54,082 nucleotides of DNA from Chryseobacterium gleum (GTDB lineage: Bacteria > Bacteroidota > Bacteroidia > Flavobacteriales_F > PHOS-HE28). Positions within the stretch are counted from its first letter, which is position 1, and the number at the start of each line of letters is the position of its first letter. Positions 36,634 to 44,657 of the stretch are shown here, one piece after another. Where the stretch lies: assembly GCA_945872795.1 (NCBI GenBank), contig CAMCAZ010000020.1:1-54082 (forward strand). Direction: 5' to 3'. Under the pieces are notes generated by a model. It saw only the letters and a list, made by a program, of their open reading frames with translations, searched no databases and was not told where the DNA came from. Made by a program: the position numbers and the translations under genes.

Positions 36634-37287
36634 ATGAAAGCCGTTACCCTGTCCGTTACCGCCCTTGCCACTCTGTTCCTTGTTGCCTGCGGTCCCAATG
36701 AGGCCGAAATGGCCGCTGCGAAGGAGAAAGCCACCGCTGATAGCCTGGCCGCCCTCGCCGCCACCGAAATGACCTACCGAGTTGATGCTGCCGCCAGCAC
36801 CATCAACTGGAAAGGCACCATGCTCGGTGTGAAGAGCCACCATGGTACCGTGAACCTCACCGAAGGCAAACTGGCCGTGAAAGGTGGTCAGATCCTGGCC
36901 GGTGGATTCAACGTGGACCTGAGCAGCATGGCTCCCCTGGACAGCGCATATGCTCCCGAGGGTTCCAAGCAAGGCACCAAGACCATGCTCATCGGTCACC
37001 TGCAGTCGGCCGACTTCTTTGACGTGGCCAACTTCCCGAATGCTTCGTTCGAGATCACCAGCGTGGAAGGGAACACCGCCACCGGTAACCTGACCGTGCG
37101 CGGCAAGACCAACGAGGAGAAAGTGACCGACATCGTAGTGACCGAGGAGAACGGCACCGTGAAAGTCACCGGCAAACTTGCCTTCGACCGTCAGAAATAC
37201 GGTGTGGCTTGGAGCAGCGGTTCCAAGGATGCCATTCTGAACGACAACATCGAACTGGAGATCGCGCTGACCGCCAGCGCTCAGTAA
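36634..37287 (+). CDS. YceI-family lipoprotein
   Basis: The 217-residue product begins with a lipoprotein signal ending L-F-L-V-A-C (lipidated C19). The rest is a YceI lipocalin-like barrel: YRVDAAASTINWKGTMLGVK, SHHGTVNLTEGKL, LIGHLQSADFFDVANFPNAS, TGNLTVRGKTNEEK, FDRQKYGVAW. YceI folds bind polyisoprenoid-like lipids; the ligand here is unknown. Earlier in-frame starts are excluded by the promoter at 36574-36604 and the lipobox position. Confidence 0.93.
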   Translation: MKAVTLSVTALATLFLVACGPNEAEMAAAKEKATADSLAALAATEMTYRVDAAASTINWKGTMLGVKSHHGTVNLTEGKLAVKGGQILAGGFNVDLSSMAPLDSAYAPEGSKQGTKTMLIGHLQSADFFDVANFPNASFEITSVEGNTATGNLTVRGKTNEEKVTDIVVTEENGTVKVTGKLAFDRQKYGVAWSSGSKDAILNDNIELEIALTASAQ

Positions 37288-37311
37288 GCGAATACTTTGG
37301 TGAAAGTGCAG

Positions 37312-37343
37312 GGCGTCCACTTCGGTGGGCGCCTTTCTGTTTT
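37312..37343 (+). terminator. Rho-independent terminator of the YceI gene
   Basis: A 9-bp stem GGCGTCCAC / GTGGGCGCC with loop TTCG, followed by TTTCTGTTTT. Its T tract reaches the stop codon of the convergent DUF2461 gene. Confidence 0.8.
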
Positions 37344-38014
37344 CAACCCCGGCGCAGCGCTGCCGCCAGGAAGTTGTTCAAGGGCCCCATGGCGGTGTAG
37401 TGGTCCATGAGCAGGTCCGCCAGCTTGGGGCTCGTGACGGCGGAAGGAGGCAGCTCGGCCATCCAGTAGAACTGCTTGTTGGCGATGAGCGGCTCCTTGG
37501 CGAAGGCTTCCTTGAACTCCGCCGGGACGATCTTGTTCCGCTCCCCTTGGATGCTGCCAAAGCGTTCCACGAAGGCCTTGTCCTCCCGAAGGGTCTTGAA
37601 CTTCTTCAGGTTGCCGGCGATGTGTTCGCGGATCATGAGCAACTGCTCCTTTTCAGGTTGATACTGGCCACCATAGAACGCCACGTTCTCGGGCCCGATC
37701 TCGAAGTAGATGCCACCACTGCTATGGTCCTTTCGACCGCCGGCGGCCACTACGGCCGACATCTTCATCTTGTACGGGGTCTTGTCCTTGCTGAAGCGGA
37801 TATCGCGGTTCACACGGAAGATCGCCTCTCGGGGGGTGATGGTCACCGAAGGGTCCACCTTGGCCACCCGTTGGATGACCTCCGCCACGAAAGCCTCGAA
37901 CGGCTCCTTCACACTGGTCTCGTAGCGCTTGCGGTTCGCATCGAACCACTCCTTGTTGTTGTTCGGTGCCAGATCGATGAAGAACTGGTTGAAGTCTGAG
38001 GTGAACCAGGCCAT
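37343..38014 (-). CDS. DUF2461 domain-containing protein
   Basis: The 223-residue product matches the DUF2461 family along its length: FFIDLAPNNNKEWFDANRKRY near the N-terminus, then REAIFRVNRDIRFSKDKTPYK, GIYFEIGPENVAFYGGQY, and a basic C-terminal half. It is cytoplasmic with no known activity. Longer in-frame extension to 38233 overlaps the divergent ogt gene and is rejected. Confidence 0.9.
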   Translation of the reverse strand: MAWFTSDFNQFFIDLAPNNNKEWFDANRKRYETSVKEPFEAFVAEVIQRVAKVDPSVTITPREAIFRVNRDIRFSKDKTPYKMKMSAVVAAGGRKDHSSGGIYFEIGPENVAFYGGQYQPEKEQLLMIREHIAGNLKKFKTLREDKAFVERFGSIQGERNKIVPAEFKEAFAKEPLIANKQFYWMAELPPSAVTSPKLADLLMDHYTAMGPLNNFLAAALRRG

Positions 38015-38050
38015 GACTGCACTAATTTGCGGCAAGTTATCCCATGCACG

Positions 38051-38563
38051 ATGACGACGAAGAGGAACGCCAGTGAACCCGAGCTGTTCGCCCCGCTGCA
38101 TGTCGCGGTGGTGGAAAGCCCCATCGGCAAGCTTTGGGTGGAGAGCGATGGGCAATTGATCACCCGCCTTTCCTTTGAGGCCCTGCATGTGCGACAGGCC
38201 AAGGTGCCCCCGGTACTGCAGGAGGCCCAGCATCAGTTCGATGCCTACTTCCGCAAGGAGCGCAAGACCTTCAAGCTACCGCTCCAACGCAAGGGCACCC
38301 GGTTCCAACAGCTGGTATGGGCTGAGTTGGACGGCATCCGTTTCGGCAGGAGCCGGACCTATGCGGAGATCGCCAGGCAGATCGGCGGCAAGGCCATTGC
38401 CCGCACGGTGGGGAACGCCTGTGGCCGGAACCCCTTCCCCATCATCGTGCCCTGTCACCGCGTCATCGCAGCGGATGGCCTGCTCACTGGTCATGTCGGT
38501 GGGCTGTGGCGCAAGAAGTGGCTGCTGGAGCATGAAGGAGTGTTGATGAAGGAGATGTTCTGA
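38051..38563 (+). CDS. ogt: Methylated-DNA--protein-cysteine methyltransferase
   Basis: This suicide enzyme removes alkyl groups from O6-alkylguanine. The 170-residue product has the short Ogt layout: an N-terminal domain (SPIGKLWVESDGQLITRLSF) and a DNA-binding/catalytic domain with ARTVGNACGRNPFPIIVPCH, in which the P-C-H-R cysteine accepts the alkyl group. It starts 36 bp from the divergent DUF2461 start and is not obviously tied to the surrounding paa genes. Confidence 0.94.
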   Translation: MTTKRNASEPELFAPLHVAVVESPIGKLWVESDGQLITRLSFEALHVRQAKVPPVLQEAQHQFDAYFRKERKTFKLPLQRKGTRFQQLVWAELDGIRFGRSRTYAEIARQIGGKAIARTVGNACGRNPFPIIVPCHRVIAADGLLTGHVGGLWRKKWLLEHEGVLMKEMF

Positions 38564-38577
38564 GGGCTTCTACAACC

Positions 38578-38607
38578 CGCTACGGTTGCGGAAACGCAAC
38601 TGTAGCG
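38578..38607. terminator. Strong GAAA-loop hairpin downstream of ogt
   Basis: A 13-bp stem CGCTACGGTTGCG / CGCAACTGTAGCG with one mismatch and a GAAA tetraloop. No T tract follows. Its right arm runs directly into palindrome copy 4. Confidence 0.6.
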
Positions 38608-38625
38608 TCGACCCGTTGGGTCGAC
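38607..38625. repeat. Palindromic repeat GTCGACCC-GTT-GGGTCGAC, copy 4
   Basis: Same inverted repeat, preceded by ACTGTAGC, between ogt and paaI, 39 bp before the paaI start codon. Confidence 0.85.
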
Positions 38626-38663
38626 CCGGCCAGTTCCGTAGACACGATACCTTCGCCCCGCCA

Positions 38664-39104
38664 ATGCCCGCATCCTCCCTCGCCCAACGCGTCGTAGCCC
38701 GCATGTACGACAACGACCCGTTCAGCATCTGGCTGGGGGTCGAGCGTGTGGTGGTGGAAGCTGGGAAATGCGTGTTGCGCATGACCGTTCGCAGTGAAAT
38801 GCTGAACGGCTTCGCGATCGCACACGGAGGCATCACCTTTTCGCTGGCCGATAGCTGCCTCGCCTTCGCCTCCAACAGCCACGGGGTCCAGAGCGTTTCC
38901 GTGGAGACGTCCATCAGCCACACCCGGCCTGTGAAGGACGGCGATGTGCTCACCGCCACCAGCGAGGAGAAGAACCTGAGCCGGAGCATTGGTGTCTATT
39001 ACATCACTGTGACCAACCAGCGCGCCGAGGAGGTCGCGCTCTTCAAGGGGACCGTTTACCGGACAGGCAAAGCGTGGTTCCCCGAAGATCAACCGAACAC
39101 CTGA
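38664..39104 (+). CDS. paaI: Hydroxyphenylacetyl-CoA thioesterase PaaI
   Basis: PaaI hydrolyses dead-end CoA thioesters in the phenylacetate pathway. The 146-residue hot-dog product has GFAIAHGGITFSLADSCLAF, with the catalytic Asp in LADS, and ISHTRPVKDGDVLTATSEE. The ATG at 38664 gives the normal family length. paaI ends one base before the thiolase start, so the two are co-transcribed. A -7-like TACCTTCG lies at 38648-38655. Confidence 0.93.
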   Translation: MPASSLAQRVVARMYDNDPFSIWLGVERVVVEAGKCVLRMTVRSEMLNGFAIAHGGITFSLADSCLAFASNSHGVQSVSVETSISHTRPVKDGDVLTATSEEKNLSRSIGVYYITVTNQRAEEVALFKGTVYRTGKAWFPEDQPNT

Positions 39105-39105
39105 G

Positions 39106-40320
39106 ATGAACGCAGCCTACATCGTCGACGCCATCCGCACCCCCATCGGGAGTTTCACCGGTTCTTTGGCCCCCGTGCGGGCCGATGACCTGGCGGCCCA
39201 TGTCATCAAAGCCCTGATGGACCGCCATCCCGGACTGGAGCAGGCCGCGATCGATGATGTGATCATGGGCTGCGCGAACCAGGCCGGCGAGGATAATCGG
39301 AACGTGGCCCGCATGGCCCTGCTGTTGGCGGGGCTTCCCGTCACCGTCCCCGGCGAGACCGTCAACCGACTGTGTGCCAGCGGAATGAGCGCCGTGGTGG
39401 GGGCTGCGCGTGCCATCGCGGCCAACAACGGTGACCTGTTCATCGCCGGCGGGGTGGAGCACATGACGCGCGGTCCGTGGGTGATGAACAAGACCAGCAC
39501 CCCCTATGGTCGTGATGCGCAGCTGTTCGACAGCAGCTTCGGCTGGCGCTTCATCAATCCTGCGATGAAGGAGCGCTACGGTGTGGATGCGATGGGCGAG
39601 ACCGCCGAGAACCTTTTGGACCTGCCCATGGAACAGGCGATCACGCGTGAGGACCAGGACCGTTTCGCCCTCTGGAGCCAGCAGAAGGCCGCTGCGGCCC
39701 GGTCCAACGGTCGTCTGGCACAGGAGATCGCGCCGGTGGCCATTCCACAGCGCAAGGGCGACGCGGTACTGTTCGCCGAGGACGAGTTCATCAAGGCACA
39801 GACCAGCATCGAGGCGCTTTCCGGGCTGAAACCCGCCTTCCGGAAGAACGGCACCGTCACCGCCGGGAATGCCAGCGGCCTGAACGACGGTGCGGCCGCG
39901 GTGCTGGTGGCCAGCGAAGGGGCGCTGAAGACACACGGCCTGAGACCCTTGGCGCGCATCGTGAGCAGCGCGGTCGTTGGCGTGGAGCCCCGGGTCATGG
40001 GCATCGGGCCGGTGAACGCGACCAGGCTTGCCCTGAAGCGCGCCGGGCTCACCCTGGTCGATATCGACATCCTCGAGCTCAACGAGGCCTTCGCAGCGCA
40101 GGTGCTGAGCTGCACCCGGAGCCTGGGTATCGCGGACAACGACCCGCGCATCAACCCGAACGGAGGGGCCATCGCACTGGGTCATCCCTTGGGCATGAGC
40201 GGTGCCCGCCTGCTGCAGACCGCAGCGCTGGAGCTACAAGCCACCGGTAAACGCTATGCCCTCTGCACCATGTGCATCGGTGTGGGCCAGGGCTATGCCA
40301 CCATCATCGAGCGGGCCTGA
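39106..40320 (+). CDS. paaJ: 3-oxoadipyl-CoA thiolase (PaaJ/PcaF type)
   Basis: This thiolase cleaves 3-oxoadipyl-CoA to succinyl-CoA and acetyl-CoA, the last step of the pathway. The 404-residue product has the three thiolase signatures: nucleophile Cys in NRLCASGMSAV, NPNGGAIALGHPLGMSGAR with the catalytic His, and the second Cys in CTMCIGVGQGYA. RTPIGSFTGSLAPVRADDLA is typical of PcaF/PaaJ. It sits directly behind paaI. Confidence 0.93.
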   Translation: MNAAYIVDAIRTPIGSFTGSLAPVRADDLAAHVIKALMDRHPGLEQAAIDDVIMGCANQAGEDNRNVARMALLLAGLPVTVPGETVNRLCASGMSAVVGAARAIAANNGDLFIAGGVEHMTRGPWVMNKTSTPYGRDAQLFDSSFGWRFINPAMKERYGVDAMGETAENLLDLPMEQAITREDQDRFALWSQQKAAAARSNGRLAQEIAPVAIPQRKGDAVLFAEDEFIKAQTSIEALSGLKPAFRKNGTVTAGNASGLNDGAAAVLVASEGALKTHGLRPLARIVSSAVVGVEPRVMGIGPVNATRLALKRAGLTLVDIDILELNEAFAAQVLSCTRSLGIADNDPRINPNGGAIALGHPLGMSGARLLQTAALELQATGKRYALCTMCIGVGQGYATIIERA

Positions 40321-40392
40321 TGGAATGGTGATAACATGGTATTCACTTGCGCTTCACAGCATATTAGATTCGCCCTCTCATTGCAGTCCACC

Positions 40393-40998
40393 ATGCAGGC
40401 CCAGGAACAGATCAACCTTTACATCGCCGAGCAACCTGAATGGCAGCGCAAGCTGCTGGTCCGCTTGCGCAAGCTCATCCATGCGTCCGATGAGCATATC
40501 GAGGAGATCTGGAGGAGCAACACCCCCCATTTCGAACAGTGCGGCGTGGTGGTCAGCATGCACGCCCTAAAGACCTGCGTAAGCGTATGGTTCCCCAAGG
40601 GCGCACAGTTGAAGGACCCTCAAGGCCTTTTCCAGCTCACCGAGAAGGACGAGGAACGCGAGACGCGGAAGTACAAGGTCCATGAAGGGGATGAGATCAA
40701 CGAAAAGGCCCTACAGGACCTGCTGAAGCAGGCCTTGAAGCTGAACGCCACGGCCAAAAGCACGGATGCCAAGCCCTCACGTAGGTCGCTGGAGATCCCC
40801 GCTGAGCTGGAGCAGGTGCTGTACAACGATGACGAGGCCATGGCCCAGTGGAAGAAGTTCAGCGCTGACCAGAAGCAGGAATACGTGGAGTGGGTGAGCG
40901 ATGCCAAGCAGGAGGAATCCCGCAAGCGTCGCATCGCCAAGGCCTTGGAGATGATCCGCGAAGGCCATTGCAGGAAGGACGCTTACAACGTAGGCTGA
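40393..40998 (+). CDS. DUF1801 / YdeI-like protein
   Basis: The 201-residue cytoplasmic product has an N-terminal DUF1801-like domain (about 1-115; QPEWQRKLLVRLRKLIHASD, EEIWRSNTPHFEQCGVVVSM) and a C-terminal OmdA/YdeI-like helical segment (AMAQWKKFSADQKQEYVEWV) rich in Lys/Glu. Function is not established. The ATG at 40393 follows a TAGATTCG box (40365-40372); an earlier in-frame start at 40336 lies before that box. Confidence 0.85.
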   Translation: MQAQEQINLYIAEQPEWQRKLLVRLRKLIHASDEHIEEIWRSNTPHFEQCGVVVSMHALKTCVSVWFPKGAQLKDPQGLFQLTEKDEERETRKYKVHEGDEINEKALQDLLKQALKLNATAKSTDAKPSRRSLEIPAELEQVLYNDDEAMAQWKKFSADQKQEYVEWVSDAKQEESRKRRIAKALEMIREGHCRKDAYNVG

Positions 40999-41047
40999 TC
41001 CAGGGGCCTCGCGGCCCAGCTCAGACAGCCCATCGTATCGCACACGA

Positions 41048-41074
41048 AAAAGCCCCGGTGATGCCGGGGCTTTT
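41048..41074. terminator. Bidirectional Rho-independent terminator
   Basis: A perfect 11-bp stem AAAAGCCCCGG / CCGGGGCTTTT with loop TGATG. The A and T runs serve both the plus gene ending at 40998 and rpmE2 (minus) ending at 41098. Confidence 0.9.
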
Positions 41075-41097
41075 CACTGATACGGATAAAGTAGCGA

Positions 41098-41364
41098 TCA
41101 CTCGCCCTTCTTCTCCTGGTGCTTGGCGAAACGCTTCTTGAACTTGTCCACACGACCTGCCGTGTCCACGAGCATCATCTTGCCGGTGTAGAAGGGGTGT
41201 GAGGTGTAGCTGATGTCCAGCTTCACCAGGGGGTACTCGTTACCGTCCTCCCACTGCACCGAATCCTTGGTGTTCGCACAGCTTTTGCCGAGGAACATGA
41301 ACTCATTGGACATGTCCTTGAACACGACCGGGCGATAGTTGGTTGGGTGGATATCCTTTTTCAT
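41098..41364 (-). CDS. rpmE2: 50S ribosomal protein L31, type B
   Basis: The 88-residue product begins [19 protein letters not shown] and contains [13 protein letters not shown] and RVDKFKKRF, typical of L31. It lacks the paired C-x-x-C zinc ligands of type A L31, so it is the zinc-independent type B form. A near-perfect promoter precedes it and a bidirectional terminator follows. Confidence 0.96.
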   Translation of the reverse strand: MKKDIHPTNYRPVVFKDMSNEFMFLGKSCANTKDSVQWEDGNEYPLVKLDISYTSHPFYTGKMMLVDTAGRVDKFKKRFAKHQEKKGE

Positions 41365-41386
41365 GACAGAACTTCCGTTGGGGCGG

Positions 41387-41417
41387 CAAAGGTAGAGGGA
41401 AACTTCGACTGTGCAAA
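41387..41417 (-). promoter_or_regulatory. Bacteroidota-type promoter of rpmE2
   Basis: On the minus strand TTTG (41417-41414) and TACCTTTG (41394-41387) are separated by exactly 19 bp. The start codon lies 22 bp downstream of the -7 box. Confidence 0.85.
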
Positions 41418-41496
41418 TAGCCCAGAGGGTGACCGATCATCCACCGCCGGGTGTTCATCCCCGGTCCGATGGTCCCGGTTTTTCGTTCACCGTGCA

Positions 41497-43047
41497 ATGA
41501 TCGGACATTCCCGGCGTATCAGGATATCGCCCTGCGGCCCATCTTTGTGCGCCTTGAGACCTGCCCTGCTGCTCCTTCCCCTGCTCGCCCTGGTGCTGGT
41601 CCTTCCCTCCTGCCGGAAGGATGAGCTCTTCACCGACGATGCCGGGATCACCCTCGACTTCAGCCGTGACTCGATCCTGTTCGACACCATCTTCACCACG
41701 GTGGGCTCCATCACCAAACGCTTCACCGCGCGGAACACCAGCGACCGGGCGGTGCGGGTGGACATCTCCCTGGAAGGCGGCACTTCATCCCCCTACCGCA
41801 TCAATGTGGACGGCGCCTCGGGCACTTCCTTCAGCGACGTGGAGATCCTGGGGGGCGACAGTGTATACGTCTTCGTGGAGGCCAACTTGGGGCCTGGTGG
41901 CTCGAACACCCCCTTTGTGATCACGGACCGGGTACTGTTCAACACCAACGGCACCGAGCAGAGCGTGCTGCTGGAGGCCTGGGGGCAGAACGCGCACTTC
42001 ATCCGGCCGGACAACTTCCTGAACGGCCTTCCGCCATTCAGCTACATCGCCGGCGGCTTCGATGAGAACGGCAACCAGATCTGCGGGGAGACCGTGACCT
42101 GGGTCAACGATAAACCCTACGTGATCTATGGCTACGGGGTGGTGGATTCGTGCAACACGCTCATCATCGGGGAAGGGGTACGGATCTATATGCACGGCGG
42201 TGCCGGCCTGTGGGTATACCGCGGTGGAAGGGTGGAGATGAACGGTACGGTGCAGTCCCCCATCGTGTTCCAAGGAGACCGCCTGGAGCCCCTGTATGCG
42301 GGCCTTCCCGGGCAATGGGACCGGATCTGGATCAACGAGGGTCCCGAGGGGGGGGATAACCGGATGACGAACGTGGTGGTGCGCAATGCGCTCATCGGCA
42401 TACAAAGCGAGACGTGGCCATTGGTGCCCGACCTGCCCACCAGCGCCAACAAACTGGTCCTCAACAACGTCAACATCCACAACTGCAGCGCGGCCGGGAT
42501 CCTGAGCCGCAACTACCGCATCGAGAGCAACAACCTGCTGGTGGGCGATTGCGGGCAGTACAGCGTGGCACTGACGGGTGGCGGTGAGTACTTCTTCAAC
42601 CACAGCACCATCGCGAACTACTGGAACTTCAGCGTGCGGCAGACGCCGGCCTTCTTCCTGACCAATGCCTTCGAGGATGTCTTGGGCAACATCCAGGTGC
42701 GACCGATCGTGAACAGCCGCTTCACCAACGGCATCATCCACGGCAACATCACCAGGGAGTTCGACCTTGCGTTCAACGAACTGGCGATTCCGGATGTGGA
42801 CTTCGATCACCTGTTGCTCAAGACGGACATCTCCACTGCCAATACTGAGTTCTTCGACCAGGCTACGATCTACCGCAACGTCGAGCCGGGCTTCCGCGAT
42901 GTGAACATTCGCGACCTGCACCTGAGCTCTTCCTCCTTCTGCCGGAACAAGGCCGTGCCTGTGCCCGGGAACACGGAGGCCATCAATGACCTCGACGGCG
43001 TGCTTCGGCTGGTTTACGACCTGGGCTGCTACGCCTACACGGAGTAG
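41497..43047 (+). CDS. Right-handed beta-helix lipoprotein
   Basis: The product has a lipoprotein signal with lipobox L-P-S-C (ALVLVLPSCRKDEL), an N-terminal Ig-like domain (about 60-160; FTARNTSDRAVRVDISLEGG) and a repeated beta-helix domain (about 190-500; HGGAGLWVYRGGRVEMNGTV, NKLVLNNVNIHNCSAAGILS). Such proteins often bind or cut surface polysaccharide, but no catalytic motif is evident. Start choice is open: ATG 41497 gives 516 residues, whereas a TTG at 41554 (M-R-P-A-L-L-L-L) would give a more typical signal length and follows a CATCTTTG box. Confidence 0.83.
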   Translation: MIGHSRRIRISPCGPSLCALRPALLLLPLLALVLVLPSCRKDELFTDDAGITLDFSRDSILFDTIFTTVGSITKRFTARNTSDRAVRVDISLEGGTSSPYRINVDGASGTSFSDVEILGGDSVYVFVEANLGPGGSNTPFVITDRVLFNTNGTEQSVLLEAWGQNAHFIRPDNFLNGLPPFSYIAGGFDENGNQICGETVTWVNDKPYVIYGYGVVDSCNTLIIGEGVRIYMHGGAGLWVYRGGRVEMNGTVQSPIVFQGDRLEPLYAGLPGQWDRIWINEGPEGGDNRMTNVVVRNALIGIQSETWPLVPDLPTSANKLVLNNVNIHNCSAAGILSRNYRIESNNLLVGDCGQYSVALTGGGEYFFNHSTIANYWNFSVRQTPAFFLTNAFEDVLGNIQVRPIVNSRFTNGIIHGNITREFDLAFNELAIPDVDFDHLLLKTDISTANTEFFDQATIYRNVEPGFRDVNIRDLHLSSSSFCRNKAVPVPGNTEAINDLDGVLRLVYDLGCYAYTE

Positions 43048-43048
43048 G

Positions 43049-44143
43049 TCACAGTTCCAGCAGGAAGCGCATCGTATCCACCCCGTCCGCGTAGTCGTGC
43101 AGGGCGGGTTCCTGGGCCCGGCCGAAGGGGACCGAACCGTGGCCCACCACACACTGGATCCGGTCCTGCTGTGCGCCGACCTGCTGGTCCAGCGCAGTGC
43201 GATCCGCATAGCGCTCGTAGAACAAGGATGCCACGGGGCTGGCCAGGGCGGCATCCTCCTTCACCAGCAGGAAGCCGTTCTCCAGGAAGGATACACCGTC
43301 CAGCAGCCAGAGCGCCCGGGTGTAGTCGTAGTTGTTGCCGTACTTGTTGTGGTTCACGATGTCGTTCCACGGGTACAGTGCCTCGAACAGGCGGTCGAGC
43401 TGGAAGTCCTGGGGTACGTAAACCTTGGCCACGTTGCGGCAACCGAGGCCGAAGTAGCGGAAGACATCCTCGCCCAGCGCTTGGAGTTCGGCGAGGGTCT
43501 CCGTGCCGTCCAGCACCGCGATGCTGACCCTGTTCTTGCGGACGATCCGGGGCAGGTGGCCGAAGTAGTGCTCGAAGTAGCGGGCCGTGTTGTTGCTGCC
43601 CGTGGCGATCACGGCCTCCACGGCACCCAGTTTCTCCGGGCTGAAGTGCATGCGCTCCGCGGTGCCGGGAAAGAAGCGGTCCAAGGTCTGCACCAGCGCT
43701 GGTATCAACAGCGGATCTTGGGAAGAGGTCTTGATCCGTGCACGGTGGCCTGAAACCCAGACGCAGAGCACGTCGTGCAGCCCCACCAGCGGCACGTTCC
43801 CCGCCAACACCAGCCCCACGGTGAACACCGGTGTGCGGGGGGCCTGAACACGCGGGTAGGCATCCACCCAACGCTGCACGCCTTCCGTGCTCAAGGCCCG
43901 GCCCCAGGCACCCAGGGCATGGCGCACGTTCGCCTCGGTGGCCCAGCCGTTGTGGATCACCGCCTTGCAAACGCGATCGTCCAGGTCCGCAAACTCCTGC
44001 TCGTTCAGACCGATCGAATGACCGGGCCACTGCCCGCCCTGTGACAAGGCGGACATCACCGCGCCCAACTGCACCAAGGCCGCCATCTGTTGGTGGACCA
44101 ACGCTTCGGGTCGTTGAACCCCTCCTCCTTCGGTCATTTCCAT
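43049..44143 (-). CDS. Acyl-CoA reductase, LuxC-like
   Basis: The 364-residue product (ATG 44143) belongs to the LuxC/acyl-CoA reductase group in the aldehyde-dehydrogenase superfamily: [70 protein letters not shown] and a C-terminal [14 protein letters not shown]. The enzyme reduces acyl-CoA to aldehyde; the physiological substrate is unknown. It is divergent from a ferredoxin gene, and the pair's -7 boxes overlap the shared upstream region. The frame stays open to 44284, beyond the likely promoter. Confidence 0.9.
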   Translation of the reverse strand: MEMTEGGGVQRPEALVHQQMAALVQLGAVMSALSQGGQWPGHSIGLNEQEFADLDDRVCKAVIHNGWATEANVRHALGAWGRALSTEGVQRWVDAYPRVQAPRTPVFTVGLVLAGNVPLVGLHDVLCVWVSGHRARIKTSSQDPLLIPALVQTLDRFFPGTAERMHFSPEKLGAVEAVIATGSNNTARYFEHYFGHLPRIVRKNRVSIAVLDGTETLAELQALGEDVFRYFGLGCRNVAKVYVPQDFQLDRLFEALYPWNDIVNHNKYGNNYDYTRALWLLDGVSFLENGFLLVKEDAALASPVASLFYERYADRTALDQQVGAQQDRIQCVVGHGSVPFGRAQEPALHDYADGVDTMRFLLEL

Positions 44144-44148
44144 GCTCC

Positions 44149-44201
44149 TATCTTTGCCGCGCTTCCGGCCGATCAACTGGGCCGATGAGCGCTCAAAAGT
44201 A
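44149..44201. promoter_or_regulatory. Facing -7 elements of the ferredoxin and LuxC-like genes
   Basis: TATCTTTG on the plus strand (44149-44156) can serve the ferredoxin gene at 44214. TACTTTTG on the minus strand (44201-44194) can serve the reductase gene at 44143. The two transcripts would overlap by about 40 nt at their 5' ends. Confidence 0.5.
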
Positions 44202-44213
44202 GCCCCTCCCGCC

Positions 44214-44561
44214 ATGGCGATCATGATCACCGACGAATGCATCAACTGCGGTGCATGCGAACCTGAATGTCCGAACAATGCCATCTATGAAGGCGGGGTG
44301 GAATGGCGCCTTGCCGATGGAACCTCCCTGCACGGACCGCTGACCACTCCCATGGGGAACAGCTACGATGCCGACGCGACCAACACACCGAAGGCCATGG
44401 ATGTGTACTACATCGTGACCGACAAGTGCACGGAATGCACGGGGTTCCACGACGAGCCCCAGTGCGCCGCTGTGTGCCCCGTGGATTGCTGCGTGGACGA
44501 TCCGGAGCACCGCGAGACCAAGGAGCAGCTCCTCGCCAAGAAGGAGTTCATGCACCTTTAG
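44214..44561 (+). CDS. 2[4Fe-4S] ferredoxin (Alvin-type)
   Basis: The 115-residue electron carrier has a first cluster motif [12 protein letters not shown] and a second with a longer spacing, [20 protein letters not shown], typical of the Allochromatium/Azotobacter-like ferredoxins with a loop between cluster ligands. The short insertion between clusters (about residues 25-70) includes a helix rich in acidic residues. Divergent from the acyl-CoA reductase gene; a shared redox role is plausible but not shown. Confidence 0.92.
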   Translation: MAIMITDECINCGACEPECPNNAIYEGGVEWRLADGTSLHGPLTTPMGNSYDADATNTPKAMDVYYIVTDKCTECTGFHDEPQCAAVCPVDCCVDDPEHRETKEQLLAKKEFMHL

Positions 44562-44657
44562 AAGGGTCAGGGAAAGCGGGCCGCTTTTTGCTCCGCCGTA
44601 GTGTGTGGCACGCCGGTCCGGCACAATGCGGACGACCCGCGTACCGTTCCTGTTCCA

